Shown piece after piece: positions 53,521-61,523 of a stretch of 64,000 nucleotides of DNA (position 1 is its first letter; every line of letters starts with the position of its first letter). Below the pieces are notes generated by a model. That model saw only the letters and a program-made list of their open reading frames with translations. It was not told the origin of the DNA and ran no database searches. Made by a program: the position numbers and the translations under genes. The stretch lies in assembly GCF_021412625.1 (NCBI RefSeq), contig NZ_JAKCFI010000003.1:434001-498000 (forward strand), read 5' to 3'. The stretch is from Myxococcus stipitatus (GTDB taxonomy: Bacteria > Myxococcota > Myxococcia > Myxococcales > Myxococcaceae).

Positions 53521-54312
53521 ATGAACGGCATCTCTTCCCTTCCTCTCGTCGGTCTGCTCGCCACCCTGGTGCTCTCGGGGTGCGCAACGAACGGAGCGGC
53601 GCCGTCCGCCGCGAACCCTCGAACCCCTGGAGACGAACCCATGCGAGTCCTCATCGTCCTCACCAGCCACGACACCCTGGGCAACACCGGCAAGCCGACG
53701 GGGTACTACCTGTCGGAGCTGACCCATGCGTTGGACGTCTTCACGCGCGCGGGGCTGGAGGTGGACTTCGTCAGCCCCAAGGGCGGACGGCCGCCCATGG
53801 ACGGCGTCTCGCGGGACGACGCGCTGAACCGCGCGTTCCTCGATGACGCGCGGTGGACGGAGCGCCTGGGGAGCACGCTGCGTCCGGAGGAGGTCGACCC
53901 GACGCGCTACGCGGCGCTCTACGTCCCTGGCGGACATGGGACGATGTTCGACCTGCCCCAGGACACCCGCGTCAGCGGGCTCATCGGCACCGTCTACGCG
54001 CGGGGCGCGGTGGTGGCGGCGGTCTGCCACGGCCCGGCGGCGCTGGTGAACGTGACGCTGCCGGACGGCACGTACCTGGTCACCGGCCGGGAGGTCTCCG
54101 CCTTCACCAACGAGGAGGAGGCCGAGGTGAAGCTCACCGAAGTCGTGCCGTTCCTCCTGGAGTCGAAGCTCATCGAGCGGGGCGCCCGCGTCACCAAGGT
54201 CGCCAACTTCCAGAAGCACGTGGTGGTGAGCGAGCGGCTCGTCACCGGCCAGAACCCCGCCTCCGCGGCCGGCGTCGCCGAGGAGACGGTGCGGCTGCTC
54301 ACGTCCCGCTGA
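53521..54312 (+). CDS. DJ-1/PfpI-family lipoprotein (Hsp31-like)
   Basis: A 263-residue protein with a signal peptide and lipobox LSGC (Cys21), unusual for this mostly cytosolic family. The core begins MRVLIVLTSHDTLGNTGKPT; the acidic residue is Glu66 in GYYLSELTHA, and the nucleophile is Cys169 followed by His170 in VAAVCHGPAAL. This is the Hsp31/glyoxalase III arrangement. An internal ATG at 53641 would make a cytosolic form. It is transcribed away from the LysR gene, which likely controls it. Role: stress protection or methylglyoxal detoxification at the envelope (inference). Confidence 0.88.
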   Translation: MNGISSLPLVGLLATLVLSGCATNGAAPSAANPRTPGDEPMRVLIVLTSHDTLGNTGKPTGYYLSELTHALDVFTRAGLEVDFVSPKGGRPPMDGVSRDDALNRAFLDDARWTERLGSTLRPEEVDPTRYAALYVPGGHGTMFDLPQDTRVSGLIGTVYARGAVVAAVCHGPAALVNVTLPDGTYLVTGREVSAFTNEEEAEVKLTEVVPFLLESKLIERGARVTKVANFQKHVVVSERLVTGQNPASAAGVAEETVRLLTSR

Positions 54313-54369
54313 CCTCTCGCCTGGCGTGGTGGAGGCCCGCGCTCCTCGCCGCCGAGCGGGGCGCGCGGC

Positions 54370-55473
54370 TCACTCGGACAGGTGGAGGTCGATGGCGTTG
54401 GCCATGCGTTCGTAACCCAGGTCGTTGGGGTGCAGGCCGTCCACGGTCAGCTCCGGAGGCATCGCGTCGGGGGTGGCCGGGTCTCTCAGCGCGGCCTCGA
54501 AGTCGATCACCGCGTCGAACCCGCCCCCTCCGCGAATCCACTGGTTCACGGCCTCGCGCTTCGCCTCGTTCTCCGGCGTGAAGTACGCGTGAGGTGACAT
54601 GGGGGTCAGCGTGCCGCCATACACCTTCAGGCCCTTGGCCCTCGCGCGTTGGATGAGCTGTTGGTAGGCGCCGATGATTCGCGCGGCGTCGACCTGCTGG
54701 GACCCCTGGCCCGACCGGCCGATGTCGTTGATGCCCTCCAGGATGATGACGGCCACGACGCCCCGCTGGGCCAGCACGTCGCGCTCGAAGCGCTGGAGCC
54801 CCCTGGGTCCATAGTCGTCATTCAACAGCCGGTTGCCCGACAGGCCCGCGTTGAGCACGCCCACGGGCTTCCCGCCTCGCGCCGCCAGTCGCTGGGCGAG
54901 GCGAGCGGGCCAGGAGCGCTCCTGGTCCACCGTGGCGCCCGCGCCGTCGGTGATGGAGTCGCCGAACGCGGCGACCAGGGTCGCGTCCGCCGCCGCGTCG
55001 ACGTGCAGCGCGGTGAGGAAATAGAGGCTGCGCGTGGTGAGCGCGGGCTCGAAGGTCCGCGCCGCCGTCTGGTTGCCCGCCGCCGAGACGAAGGTGTGAT
55101 GGGCGCCCTGGAGGTGCCACGAGATGGCGCCCGAGCGTTCGAGGAAATAGAGCGAGACCGCCACCTCCCGCTGACCGTCGACCGCGAGCGCGACGGCATC
55201 ACTGGTGGCGGTCCGTTCCGGGGGGATGCTGACGGAGGCCACCCCGCCGAAGCGGACCTCCCGGTCGGTGGCGGGGTCGATGGCCACGGCGCCGGCTCGC
55301 AAGGCCACGTGGACCGACTCCAGCCGCAGCGGCTCCAGCCCATACTGGTTGCTCAGCACGAGCCTCACCCGAGGACCCGCGAGCGTGGGGCGCACGAACA
55401 TGCGGACCGTCTGGTTCCGGAAGCTCGGCCCCGCTGTCGCGTCGGGTGCGGCGCGGGTGGCGGAGGGGTGCAT
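54370..55473 (-). CDS. SGNH/GDSL hydrolase, 5' end frameshifted
   Basis: A 367-residue reading frame holding a complete SGNH esterase domain: block I AAFGDSITDGAGA (Ser173), the Gly block NAGLSGNRLLND, the Asn block LEGINDIG, and the Asp/His block DGLHPNDLG. The N-terminal third is the beta-domain usual for secreted members. The visible ATG at 55473 opens in the middle of the expected start; a signal peptide lies upstream in another frame (55474-55643). So the gene is intact in its body but broken or mis-sequenced near its start. Likely a secreted esterase acting on polysaccharide or lipid esters. Confidence 0.8.
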   Translation of the reverse strand: MHPSATRAAPDATAGPSFRNQTVRMFVRPTLAGPRVRLVLSNQYGLEPLRLESVHVALRAGAVAIDPATDREVRFGGVASVSIPPERTATSDAVALAVDGQREVAVSLYFLERSGAISWHLQGAHHTFVSAAGNQTAARTFEPALTTRSLYFLTALHVDAAADATLVAAFGDSITDGAGATVDQERSWPARLAQRLAARGGKPVGVLNAGLSGNRLLNDDYGPRGLQRFERDVLAQRGVVAVIILEGINDIGRSGQGSQQVDAARIIGAYQQLIQRARAKGLKVYGGTLTPMSPHAYFTPENEAKREAVNQWIRGGGGFDAVIDFEAALRDPATPDAMPPELTVDGLHPNDLGYERMANAIDLHLSE

Positions 55474-55643
55474 CGGCGCGGTGAAGGCGGGAAGCCAGTG
55501 CGGGGGGGCGTCGCCGGACGCGGCTGGGCGTCGGCGCAGGACGCCATCGTCGCGCCAGCCACGACGACGAGCACCAGGCGGAGCACGCCCCCCATCCGGA
55601 GACGCGTGGCCGCGCGGTCCTTCCTCGAGGCGCTGTCCGGCAT
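55474..55643 (-). pseudogene. Displaced signal peptide of the SGNH hydrolase (frameshift at a run of seven C)
   Basis: The ATG at 55643 has an excellent ribosome site (GGGAGGACGC) and encodes MPDSASRKDRAATRLRMGG followed by VLRLVLVVVAGATMASC, a lipoprotein signal. Its frame then runs into nonsense after a seven-base homopolymer (C on the coding strand, G at 55502-55508 as given). One extra C would join it to HWLPAFTAPMHPS in the hydrolase frame. Either a sequencing or assembly indel, or a real slip that removes export. Confidence 0.65.
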
Positions 55644-55676
55644 GCGTCCTCCCCGCTTCACGGCGTGCTCCGCCGG

Positions 55677-55707
55677 GCGGTCAGGCACAGGGAGCGTGCC
55701 TGACCGC
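55677..55707 (-). terminator. Hairpin downstream of the Cys-rich secreted gene
   Basis: The 12-base arms GCGGTCAGGCAC (55677-55688) and GTGCCTGACCGC (55696-55707) pair perfectly around a 7-nt loop. It lies between the end of the gene at 55774 and the start of the hydrolase at 55643, both minus strand, so it probably separates the two transcripts. There is no U-tract. Confidence 0.55.
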
Positions 55708-55773
55708 GCGCGGCGTTCCATCCGGCGTTCCGAGGGAGGACGCCGCCATGCGGGCGACGTCCTCCCGGAGCGC

Positions 55774-56073
55774 TCACTGCCTGCAGGCCGGGATGCTGGT
55801 GCAGGAGCCCGCGCCGCGAGCGAGACACTCCGCGGTGGAGGAGCAGCGCGAACAGTCGAACGTGCAGTAGCCCTGCGCGCCTTGTGGGTCGCTCGCGAAG
55901 CTCGGGGCGTCGGCGGCGCCCGTGCTCGACATCAGCGGCCCCTCGCTGTCCGAAGTGACGGACACGGGAGCCGCCTCGGCCGAGGGGGATTCCTCTCGCG
56001 GGGACGGGGCGAAGACCATTCCCACCATGACAGCCAAGGCCAACACGAATCCTGAGATGGACTGCGGCTTCAT
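55774..56073 (-). CDS. Small secreted Cys-rich protein
   Basis: A 99-residue protein. The signal sequence (MKPQSISGFVLALAVMVGMV) is followed by an acidic Ser/Ala linker and a C-terminal 35-residue domain with six Cys (YCTFDCSRCSS, AECL, SCTSIPACRQ), suited to three disulphides. The start at 56073 has CAGGAGCGC upstream. Such small disulphide-rich proteins are common in myxobacterial secretomes and usually lack known functions. It is followed by a strong hairpin. Confidence 0.75.
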   Translation of the reverse strand: MKPQSISGFVLALAVMVGMVFAPSPREESPSAEAAPVSVTSDSEGPLMSSTGAADAPSFASDPQGAQGYCTFDCSRCSSTAECLARGAGSCTSIPACRQ

Positions 56074-56192
56074 CTTGCGCTCCTGGGTTTGGGACCCCCG
56101 ATGATGGCCCTGTCGGCCCCCGTGCCTCGCGGTGTCATTTCCTCGCGGTGTGCACTTCCGGACGCTTCAAGTGACTGGAAGGACTGGGGGGC

Positions 56193-57074
56193 TCACTCCC
56201 GTTCCAGGGTCCGGAACACCGCGGGCAGCTCCTGGCCACCCAGCCCCGCTCCGACGGCCCGTCGGTAGTTCTCGAGCAGCTCCCGGGGGAAGCGCGTGCT
56301 GATGCGGGCATCCGCGCTCAGCCGGACGATGTGCTCGATGGCCGCGACATGGGTGTCGAGGCTGCACTGGTCTCCGGAGAAGGTGTCGCGCGAAATCATG
56401 TCCCCCGCCGCGTCCGCGGTGACGGAAATCAAGCCGAGGAAGGCGTTCTTCTGGGCGAAGAAGGCCTTCGGGTCGAGCCCCTCGGCCTTGCACATGGCCG
56501 CGGCGTGGAGGACCGCGAGCGAGCCTCCGTAATAGGCTTCCAGGATGGCGCAGTCGAGCGTGGCGGCGGAGCCGATCTTCTCGTCGACGAAGACGGAGTT
56601 CCTGGCGAGCGCCTGGAGGGTGTCGTGGTGCCGGTCGAAGACCGCGCGCGACCCGGCGTAGAAGACCGTGGCGTAGTCGGTGGCCACGAAGGCGGGATAG
56701 GCGAGTATCGCGGCGTCCAGGTAGTCCACGCCGTTCGCGCGCGCCCACTCCAGTCCTCCCCGCGCGTCCGCGGGCGAGCCGCTGGTGAGCTGGACGAGCG
56801 TCTTCCCGGAGAGCGCCGACGCGACGTCGCCAGAGGCGCACAGCTCCGCCCAGGCCGCGTAGTTGGACAGCGAGACGACCACCAGCTCGCGTCCGGCGAC
56901 GGCCTGGCGCAGGTCCTCGAACGCGACCGTGCCCCCACCCACGGCCCGGGCCTTGCCAGCCGTCCTGTTCCAGACGGCGACCTCGTGTCCCGCCGCCGCG
57001 AAGGCCCGCGCCAGCGCGCTCCCCATGAGTCCACATCCCACGACCGCGAGCTTCGTCGAACGGCTGGAGGCCAT
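56193..57074 (-). CDS. NAD(P)-dependent oxidoreductase, imine-reductase-like
   Basis: A 293-residue enzyme of the beta-hydroxyacid-dehydrogenase/imine reductase group. The Rossmann nucleotide site is KLAVVGCGLMGSALARAFAA, with VAVWNRT favouring NADP. The C-terminal helical domain begins DCAILEAYYGGSLAVLHAAA, resembling imine reductases more than hydroxyisobutyrate dehydrogenase, and the catalytic Lys of the latter is not seen. The start at 57074 is the ATG of MASSRSTK. It diverges from the KdpD-like gene with 193 bp between. Substrate unknown. Confidence 0.82.
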   Translation of the reverse strand: MASSRSTKLAVVGCGLMGSALARAFAAAGHEVAVWNRTAGKARAVGGGTVAFEDLRQAVAGRELVVVSLSNYAAWAELCASGDVASALSGKTLVQLTSGSPADARGGLEWARANGVDYLDAAILAYPAFVATDYATVFYAGSRAVFDRHHDTLQALARNSVFVDEKIGSAATLDCAILEAYYGGSLAVLHAAAMCKAEGLDPKAFFAQKNAFLGLISVTADAAGDMISRDTFSGDQCSLDTHVAAIEHIVRLSADARISTRFPRELLENYRRAVGAGLGGQELPAVFRTLERE

Positions 57075-57267
57075 CGTCCATCTCCTGTTGTGCCGAGCAC
57101 GGGCCGTGCCCGGGTCGGTGTGTGGGGATGAGAGCACAGGCCCGCGCGGAGAATCCCGGGGAAGTCGTTCCCGGGCCTGGGGACGAGGCGCTCCCATTCC
57201 GGGCATGCAATCCCGTGCGCGAGGGAGCATCCTCGCGCGTGCCTCCGCCCGGAGGTCGAGGGTGACG

Positions 57268-58431
57268 ATGACGCGACGTTCGCGCGCTGAGGACTTCCTG
57301 GAGATGGTGGAGCGGGGCCGTCGCGGCCGGCTCAAGCTCTACATCGGCTTCGCGGCCGGCGTGGGGAAGACGTACCGCATGCTGGAGGAGGCGCACGCGC
57401 TGAAGCGGCGCGGGGTGGACGTGGTGCTCGGCTTCATCGAGCCGCACGACCGCAAGGAGACGCAGGCCCTGGTGGCGGGCCTGGAGGTGGTGCCGCGCAA
57501 GGCGTACACGTACCGCGACGTCACCGTGGAGGAGATGGACCTGGACGCGGTGCTGGCGCGCAGGCCGCAGGTGGCGGTGGTGGACGAGCTGGCGCACACC
57601 AACCTGCCCGTGTGCCGGCACCGCAAGCGCTACCAGGACGTGCAGGAGCTGCTGGACGCGGGCATCAACGTGATTGGCGCCTTCAACGTCCAGCACCTGG
57701 AGTCGCTCAACGACCTGGTGGAGCGGACCACGGGCGTGGTGGTGCGCGAGACGCTCCCGGACAGCTTCCTCAAGAGCGCGGACCAGGTGGTGAACCTGGA
57801 CCTGGCGGTGGAGGACCTGCACGAGCGGCTGAAGGCGGGGAAGATCTACGCGGAGGACAAGGTGCCCCGCGCGCTGGAGCGCTTCTTCAAGGGCGAGAAC
57901 CTGTCCACGCTGCGGGAGCTGGCGCTGCGCGAGGTGGCGGAGAGCCTGGACCGCGCGACGGCGGGGCAGTCGTCGCGGGTGGGGGACGAGGCGCAGCAGA
58001 AGGGCGGGACCTCCGGCCGGGTGCTGGTGGCCATGTCGAGCTACCCGCCGCGCGCGGCCACGCTCTTGCGCCGGGGCTCGCGGATGGCGGGCCGGCTCAA
58101 CACGGACTGGTTCGTCGTCTACGTGGAGACGCCGAAGGAGGCGCCCCACCTCATCGACGCGGAGGCGCAGCGGCACCTGCTGGCCAACATCGAGAAGGCG
58201 AAGGAGCTGGGCGCGGAGGTGGTGCGGCTGCGCGCGACGGACCCGGTGGAGGCCATCCTCGACTTCGCGCGCTCCCACGGCGTGGGGCTCATCATGATTG
58301 GCCGCTCGCACCAGCCGTGGTGGAAGCGGCTGCTGGGGCGGGCGGCGGACGTGCGCATGTTGCGCGAGGGCGAGGGCTTCGACATCCACGTCGTGGCCTT
58401 CGACTCGCCGCACGAGGAGAAGCGCCCATGA
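57268..58431 (+). CDS. KdpD N-terminal sensor protein (KdpD and Usp domains, no kinase)
   Basis: A 387-residue protein equal to the cytoplasmic front half of KdpD. The ATP-binding Walker A is GFAAGVGKT (27-35) and the Walker B-like stretch VAVVDELAHTN (102-112). A universal-stress-protein domain occupies about 250-376 (RVLVAMSSYPPRAATLLRRG to GRSHQPWWKRLLG). The four-TM and kinase parts of ordinary KdpD are absent; a separate kinase gene follows, overlapped by ATGA. The start may be GTG at 57262, which is better spaced from GGAGG (57251). Probably senses K+ or turgor and feeds the kinase. Confidence 0.9.
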   Translation: MTRRSRAEDFLEMVERGRRGRLKLYIGFAAGVGKTYRMLEEAHALKRRGVDVVLGFIEPHDRKETQALVAGLEVVPRKAYTYRDVTVEEMDLDAVLARRPQVAVVDELAHTNLPVCRHRKRYQDVQELLDAGINVIGAFNVQHLESLNDLVERTTGVVVRETLPDSFLKSADQVVNLDLAVEDLHERLKAGKIYAEDKVPRALERFFKGENLSTLRELALREVAESLDRATAGQSSRVGDEAQQKGGTSGRVLVAMSSYPPRAATLLRRGSRMAGRLNTDWFVVYVETPKEAPHLIDAEAQRHLLANIEKAKELGAEVVRLRATDPVEAILDFARSHGVGLIMIGRSHQPWWKRLLGRAADVRMLREGEGFDIHVVAFDSPHEEKRP

Positions 58432-60272
58432 CGTTGAGGTGGCGGCTGTGGCTGGCGCAGGCCCCGCTGGCGCTCGCGCTGGTGCTGGTGGGCGTGGTGG
58501 CGGTGGTCACGCTGAACCGGCTGGGACATTCGGGGCAGCGCATCCTCCAGGACAACTACCGCAGCGTGCTGGCGACCCAGCGCATGACGGAGCAGCTGGA
58601 GCGCATGGACAGCGCCGCGCTCTTCATCGTCGCGGGAGAGCGGGAGCGGGGCGAGGCGCAGCAGGCCGCGCAACGCGCGGTGTTGGAGTCCGAGCTGGCG
58701 GTGCAGGAGGGCAACGTCACCGAGCCGGGCGAGGCGGAGGCCACGCGCGGGCTGCGCGCGGCGTGGGCGCGTTACCGGACGGTGTATGACGGCTTCCTCG
58801 AGGCGAGGACGCCGGAGGACCGGCGCACGGCGTACTTCGTGAGCGTGGAGCCCGCCTTCCGCGACGTGAAGGACGCGGCGTCCGCCATCCTGGCGCTGAA
58901 CCAGGACGCCATGGTGCACAAGAGCGAGGCGCTGCGCCGGCAGAGCGACCGGGTGAACACGCTCATGGTGCTCGCGGTGCTGGCGGCGTTCGCGGTGGGC
59001 CTGGTCTCGTCGACGTCCCTCACGCACCGCGCGCTGCGGCCCGTGTCCGTGTTGTCCCAGGCGGTGCGGCGGCTGGGGCGCGGCGACTACGAGGTGCGCG
59101 CGGTGGTGGAGGGCGCGGATGAAATCGCGCAGCTGGGCCAGGACTTCAACTCCATGGCGGAGGCGCTCCAGCAGTACCGGCGCAGCAGCCTGGGCGAGCT
59201 GCTCCAGGCCCAGGCCGCGTCCCAGGCGGCCATCGACAGCCTGCCGGACCCGGTGGTGGTGTTCGGGGCGGACGGCGCGCTGCTCAACGTGAACCGGTCG
59301 GCGGAGGGCGTGCTGAGGCTGTCGCTGGAGGCGGGCGGGGACGTGCTGGGCCGCGTGGTGCCGGAGGCGCGCGAGGTGCTGGAGCGGGTGCGCGGCCACG
59401 TGCTGGGGGGCAAGGGGGCCTACCAGCCCCGGGGCTACGAGGAGGCGGTGCGCGTGGCGCTCCCGGATGGGGACCGGTGGCTGCTGCCTCGAGGGAGCCC
59501 CGTGTATGGGGAGACGGGGGAGGTGGTGGGGGCCACCGTCATCCTGCAGGACGTGACGCGGCTGCGGCGCTTCGACGAGCTGAAGAACGACCTGGTGGCC
59601 ACGGTGGCGCACGAGTTCCGCACGCCGCTCACGTCGCTGCGGATGGCGGTGCACCTGGTGACGGAGGGCGTGGTGGGGCCGGTGACGGAGAAGCAGGCGG
59701 ACCTGCTCTTCGCGGCGCGCGAGGACTGCGAGCGGCTCCAGGGCATCGTGGACGACCTGTTGGACCTGTCGCGCATCCAGGCGGGGCAGCTCCAGCTCGA
59801 GGTGCGGAGCGTGTCCGCGGAGGAGCTGGTGGACGCGACGTTGGACGCGCAGCGGTCCCAGGCGGACGAGCGGGGCGTGCGGCTGACGAAGCGGGTGGGG
59901 CTGGAGGTGGAGTCGGTGGACGTGGACCCGGACCGGCTGGAGCTGGTGTTGGGCAACCTGGTGGGCAACGGGGTGAAGCACACGCCGGCGGGGGGCGAGG
60001 TGGAGGTGCGCGTGTCGCGAGAGGGGACGCGGGTGCGCTTCGAGGTGCGCGACACGGGGGAGGGGATTGCGCCCGAGCAGCAGGCGCGCATCTTCGAGAA
60101 GTTCTACCGGGCGCCGGGGGCGCCGGCGGGGGGAGCGGGGTTGGGGTTGTCCATCGCGCGGGACATCGTCCAGGCGCATGGGGGCGAGCTGGGGGTGGTG
60201 AGCGCGCCGGGGCAGGGGAGCACGTTCTGGTTCACCCTGCCCCAGCAGGCCGCGGCGGCGGAGCCGACGTGA
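58428..60272 (+). CDS. Sensor histidine kinase (HAMP-PAS-HisKA) paired with the KdpD-like protein
   Basis: A 614-residue membrane kinase. TM1 is at about 10-30 and TM2 at 178-198, enclosing a helical periplasmic domain; HAMP about 199-250; PAS about 265-380 (AAIDSLPDPVVVFGADGALL). His395 lies in VAHEFRTPLTSL, the N-box is LGNLVGNGVKHTP, and the G boxes are DTGEGI and GAGLGLSIA. It is coupled to the KdpD-like gene by 4 bp. No response regulator (KdpE) lies in the window, so its partner must be elsewhere. It probably completes a split KdpD. Confidence 0.92.
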   Translation: MTLRWRLWLAQAPLALALVLVGVVAVVTLNRLGHSGQRILQDNYRSVLATQRMTEQLERMDSAALFIVAGERERGEAQQAAQRAVLESELAVQEGNVTEPGEAEATRGLRAAWARYRTVYDGFLEARTPEDRRTAYFVSVEPAFRDVKDAASAILALNQDAMVHKSEALRRQSDRVNTLMVLAVLAAFAVGLVSSTSLTHRALRPVSVLSQAVRRLGRGDYEVRAVVEGADEIAQLGQDFNSMAEALQQYRRSSLGELLQAQAASQAAIDSLPDPVVVFGADGALLNVNRSAEGVLRLSLEAGGDVLGRVVPEAREVLERVRGHVLGGKGAYQPRGYEEAVRVALPDGDRWLLPRGSPVYGETGEVVGATVILQDVTRLRRFDELKNDLVATVAHEFRTPLTSLRMAVHLVTEGVVGPVTEKQADLLFAAREDCERLQGIVDDLLDLSRIQAGQLQLEVRSVSAEELVDATLDAQRSQADERGVRLTKRVGLEVESVDVDPDRLELVLGNLVGNGVKHTPAGGEVEVRVSREGTRVRFEVRDTGEGIAPEQQARIFEKFYRAPGAPAGGAGLGLSIARDIVQAHGGELGVVSAPGQGSTFWFTLPQQAAAAEPT

Positions 60273-60287
60273 GGGCCCGGGGCGGCG

Positions 60288-60752
60288 TCACGTCGACAGT
60301 TCGCCCCAGTCCCGCATCTCCTCGCGGCGGGCCTTGGAGGCCTCGCGGACGATGTCCTTGCAGGACATGCCGAGCTCCTTCTCGGTGACGTTCTTCGCCA
60401 CCTGGGGGAGGATGTTCTTCTCCTCGTCGGCCACGTGGCGCTTCACGACCTTCTCCAGGGCGTCGACGTTCATGCGCATCGCCTTCATGTCTTCGCGCTT
60501 GCGGACGAGCTCTCCGAGGATGCGCTTCATCTCCTGGTGTTCGCCCTCGGCGTGTTGAATCGTGTCGTCGCCCACCACGCGGGTCGCGGCGGGATAGACC
60601 CAGCGCTCCTCGATGGTGGTGTGCAGCATGAGGGCCTCCGCGAGCTGGACGCACAGCTCCTTGCGGCTGAGGTCATCCCCGGCATTGCGGAAGGCGGTGA
60701 AGAGGGCTTCGACCTCGCGGTGCTGTTGAATCAACAGGTCGACGACGTCCAT
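60288..60752 (-). CDS. Hemerythrin-domain protein
   Basis: A 154-residue helical-bundle di-iron protein. Ligands fit the hemerythrin pattern: His11 (IQQHREVE), His44 and Glu48 (LHTTIEE), His72 (GEHQEM), and His106 and Glu110 (KRHVADEE). A basic C-terminal helix (REASKARREEMRDWG) extends it. I chose the ATG at 60752 as the first residue of the domain. It converges on the kinase gene with a 15-bp gap. Likely binds O2 or NO, or buffers iron and oxidative stress. Confidence 0.9.
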   Translation of the reverse strand: MDVVDLLIQQHREVEALFTAFRNAGDDLSRKELCVQLAEALMLHTTIEERWVYPAATRVVGDDTIQHAEGEHQEMKRILGELVRKREDMKAMRMNVDALEKVVKRHVADEEKNILPQVAKNVTEKELGMSCKDIVREASKARREEMRDWGELST

Positions 60753-60928
60753 GGCTGGGCTCCTTGTGACGATGGACTGGCCCCGCAACGGTCCACACGC
60801 CTCCCGGGCCCGGCAATCACCCACGGGCCGTCGCAGGCCCTCTCGTCCTGCCCTGGTGGGTGAGGTGAACGAGAGATGGGTGACGGCAGACTGGCGAGAG
60901 GCCGCGCTTCGAGTGGCCTCGGCGTGGG

Positions 60929-61504
60929 TCAAACCTCCTCGAACGTCGCGCCGGTGACCTTGGCGCGCTCCATGGCGGACTTGAGCTCCTCGGAGACGAT
61001 GAGGGCGATGCTCCAGCCCCAGGTGCGGAAGACCTTGGCATCGCCGACCTTCGAGCGGTCGAGCTTCAGGTCGACCACGCTTCGATAGGTGCCCAGCTTC
61101 TCGGGCCGTCCGTCCTCGGGCTTCCAGTACCTCACCTCTTTCGAGGCTTCGTCATCGATGCAGCGCACCAGCTTCGTGGCGACGAGCAGGAGGTACTGGT
61201 CCGGGTGTCCTGGGAGGTCGACCGGGAGGAGTTGGACGTCGTCCCGAGCCAGCTCGGCGAAGAGCGTCGCCACACGGACGTGGAGGATGGGGGCGAGACT
61301 GATGCCCGCGACGCTGAAGTCCAGCTGTCTTCCGGGCTCGTCGATGGGAATCGTCAGCCGGCCTTCGTGCTGGAGGCGGCGGCCCGCGGAGAAGGACCAG
61401 ACGTCCTCGACTTCCTGACCCTGTTCATCCAAGGGGTCGCCCAGGGACCAGTTCCCGGCCTTCATCTCCGGCTTGAGCCTGAAGTATCGCGTCGAGGCAG
61501 GCAT
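60929..61504 (-). CDS. SitI-like immunity protein (Imm11/DUF1629-like)
   Basis: A 191-residue cytosolic protein. I chose the ATG at 61504 (MPASTRYFRLKPEM) because AAGGA lies 8 bases before it; ATGs at 61513 and 61534 are also in frame and the last overlaps the toxin gene. The opening YFRLKPEMKAGNWSLGDPLD and the later region PVDLPGHPDQYLLLVATKLV with CIDDEASKEV resemble the Imm11 (DUF1629) family. That family is abundant in myxobacteria beside AHH toxins. Placed directly downstream of the toxin, it probably binds and neutralises its C-terminal domain. Confidence 0.75.
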   Translation of the reverse strand: MPASTRYFRLKPEMKAGNWSLGDPLDEQGQEVEDVWSFSAGRRLQHEGRLTIPIDEPGRQLDFSVAGISLAPILHVRVATLFAELARDDVQLLPVDLPGHPDQYLLLVATKLVRCIDDEASKEVRYWKPEDGRPEKLGTYRSVVDLKLDRSKVGDAKVFRTWGWSIALIVSEELKSAMERAKVTGATFEEV

Positions 61505-61523
61505 CGTGGGCATCCTTGCTACG

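Noticed and set aside
57268-60272. A complete KdpD-KdpE two-component system
   Set aside because: The KdpD-like protein has no kinase domain, and no OmpR-family regulator is found anywhere in the window.
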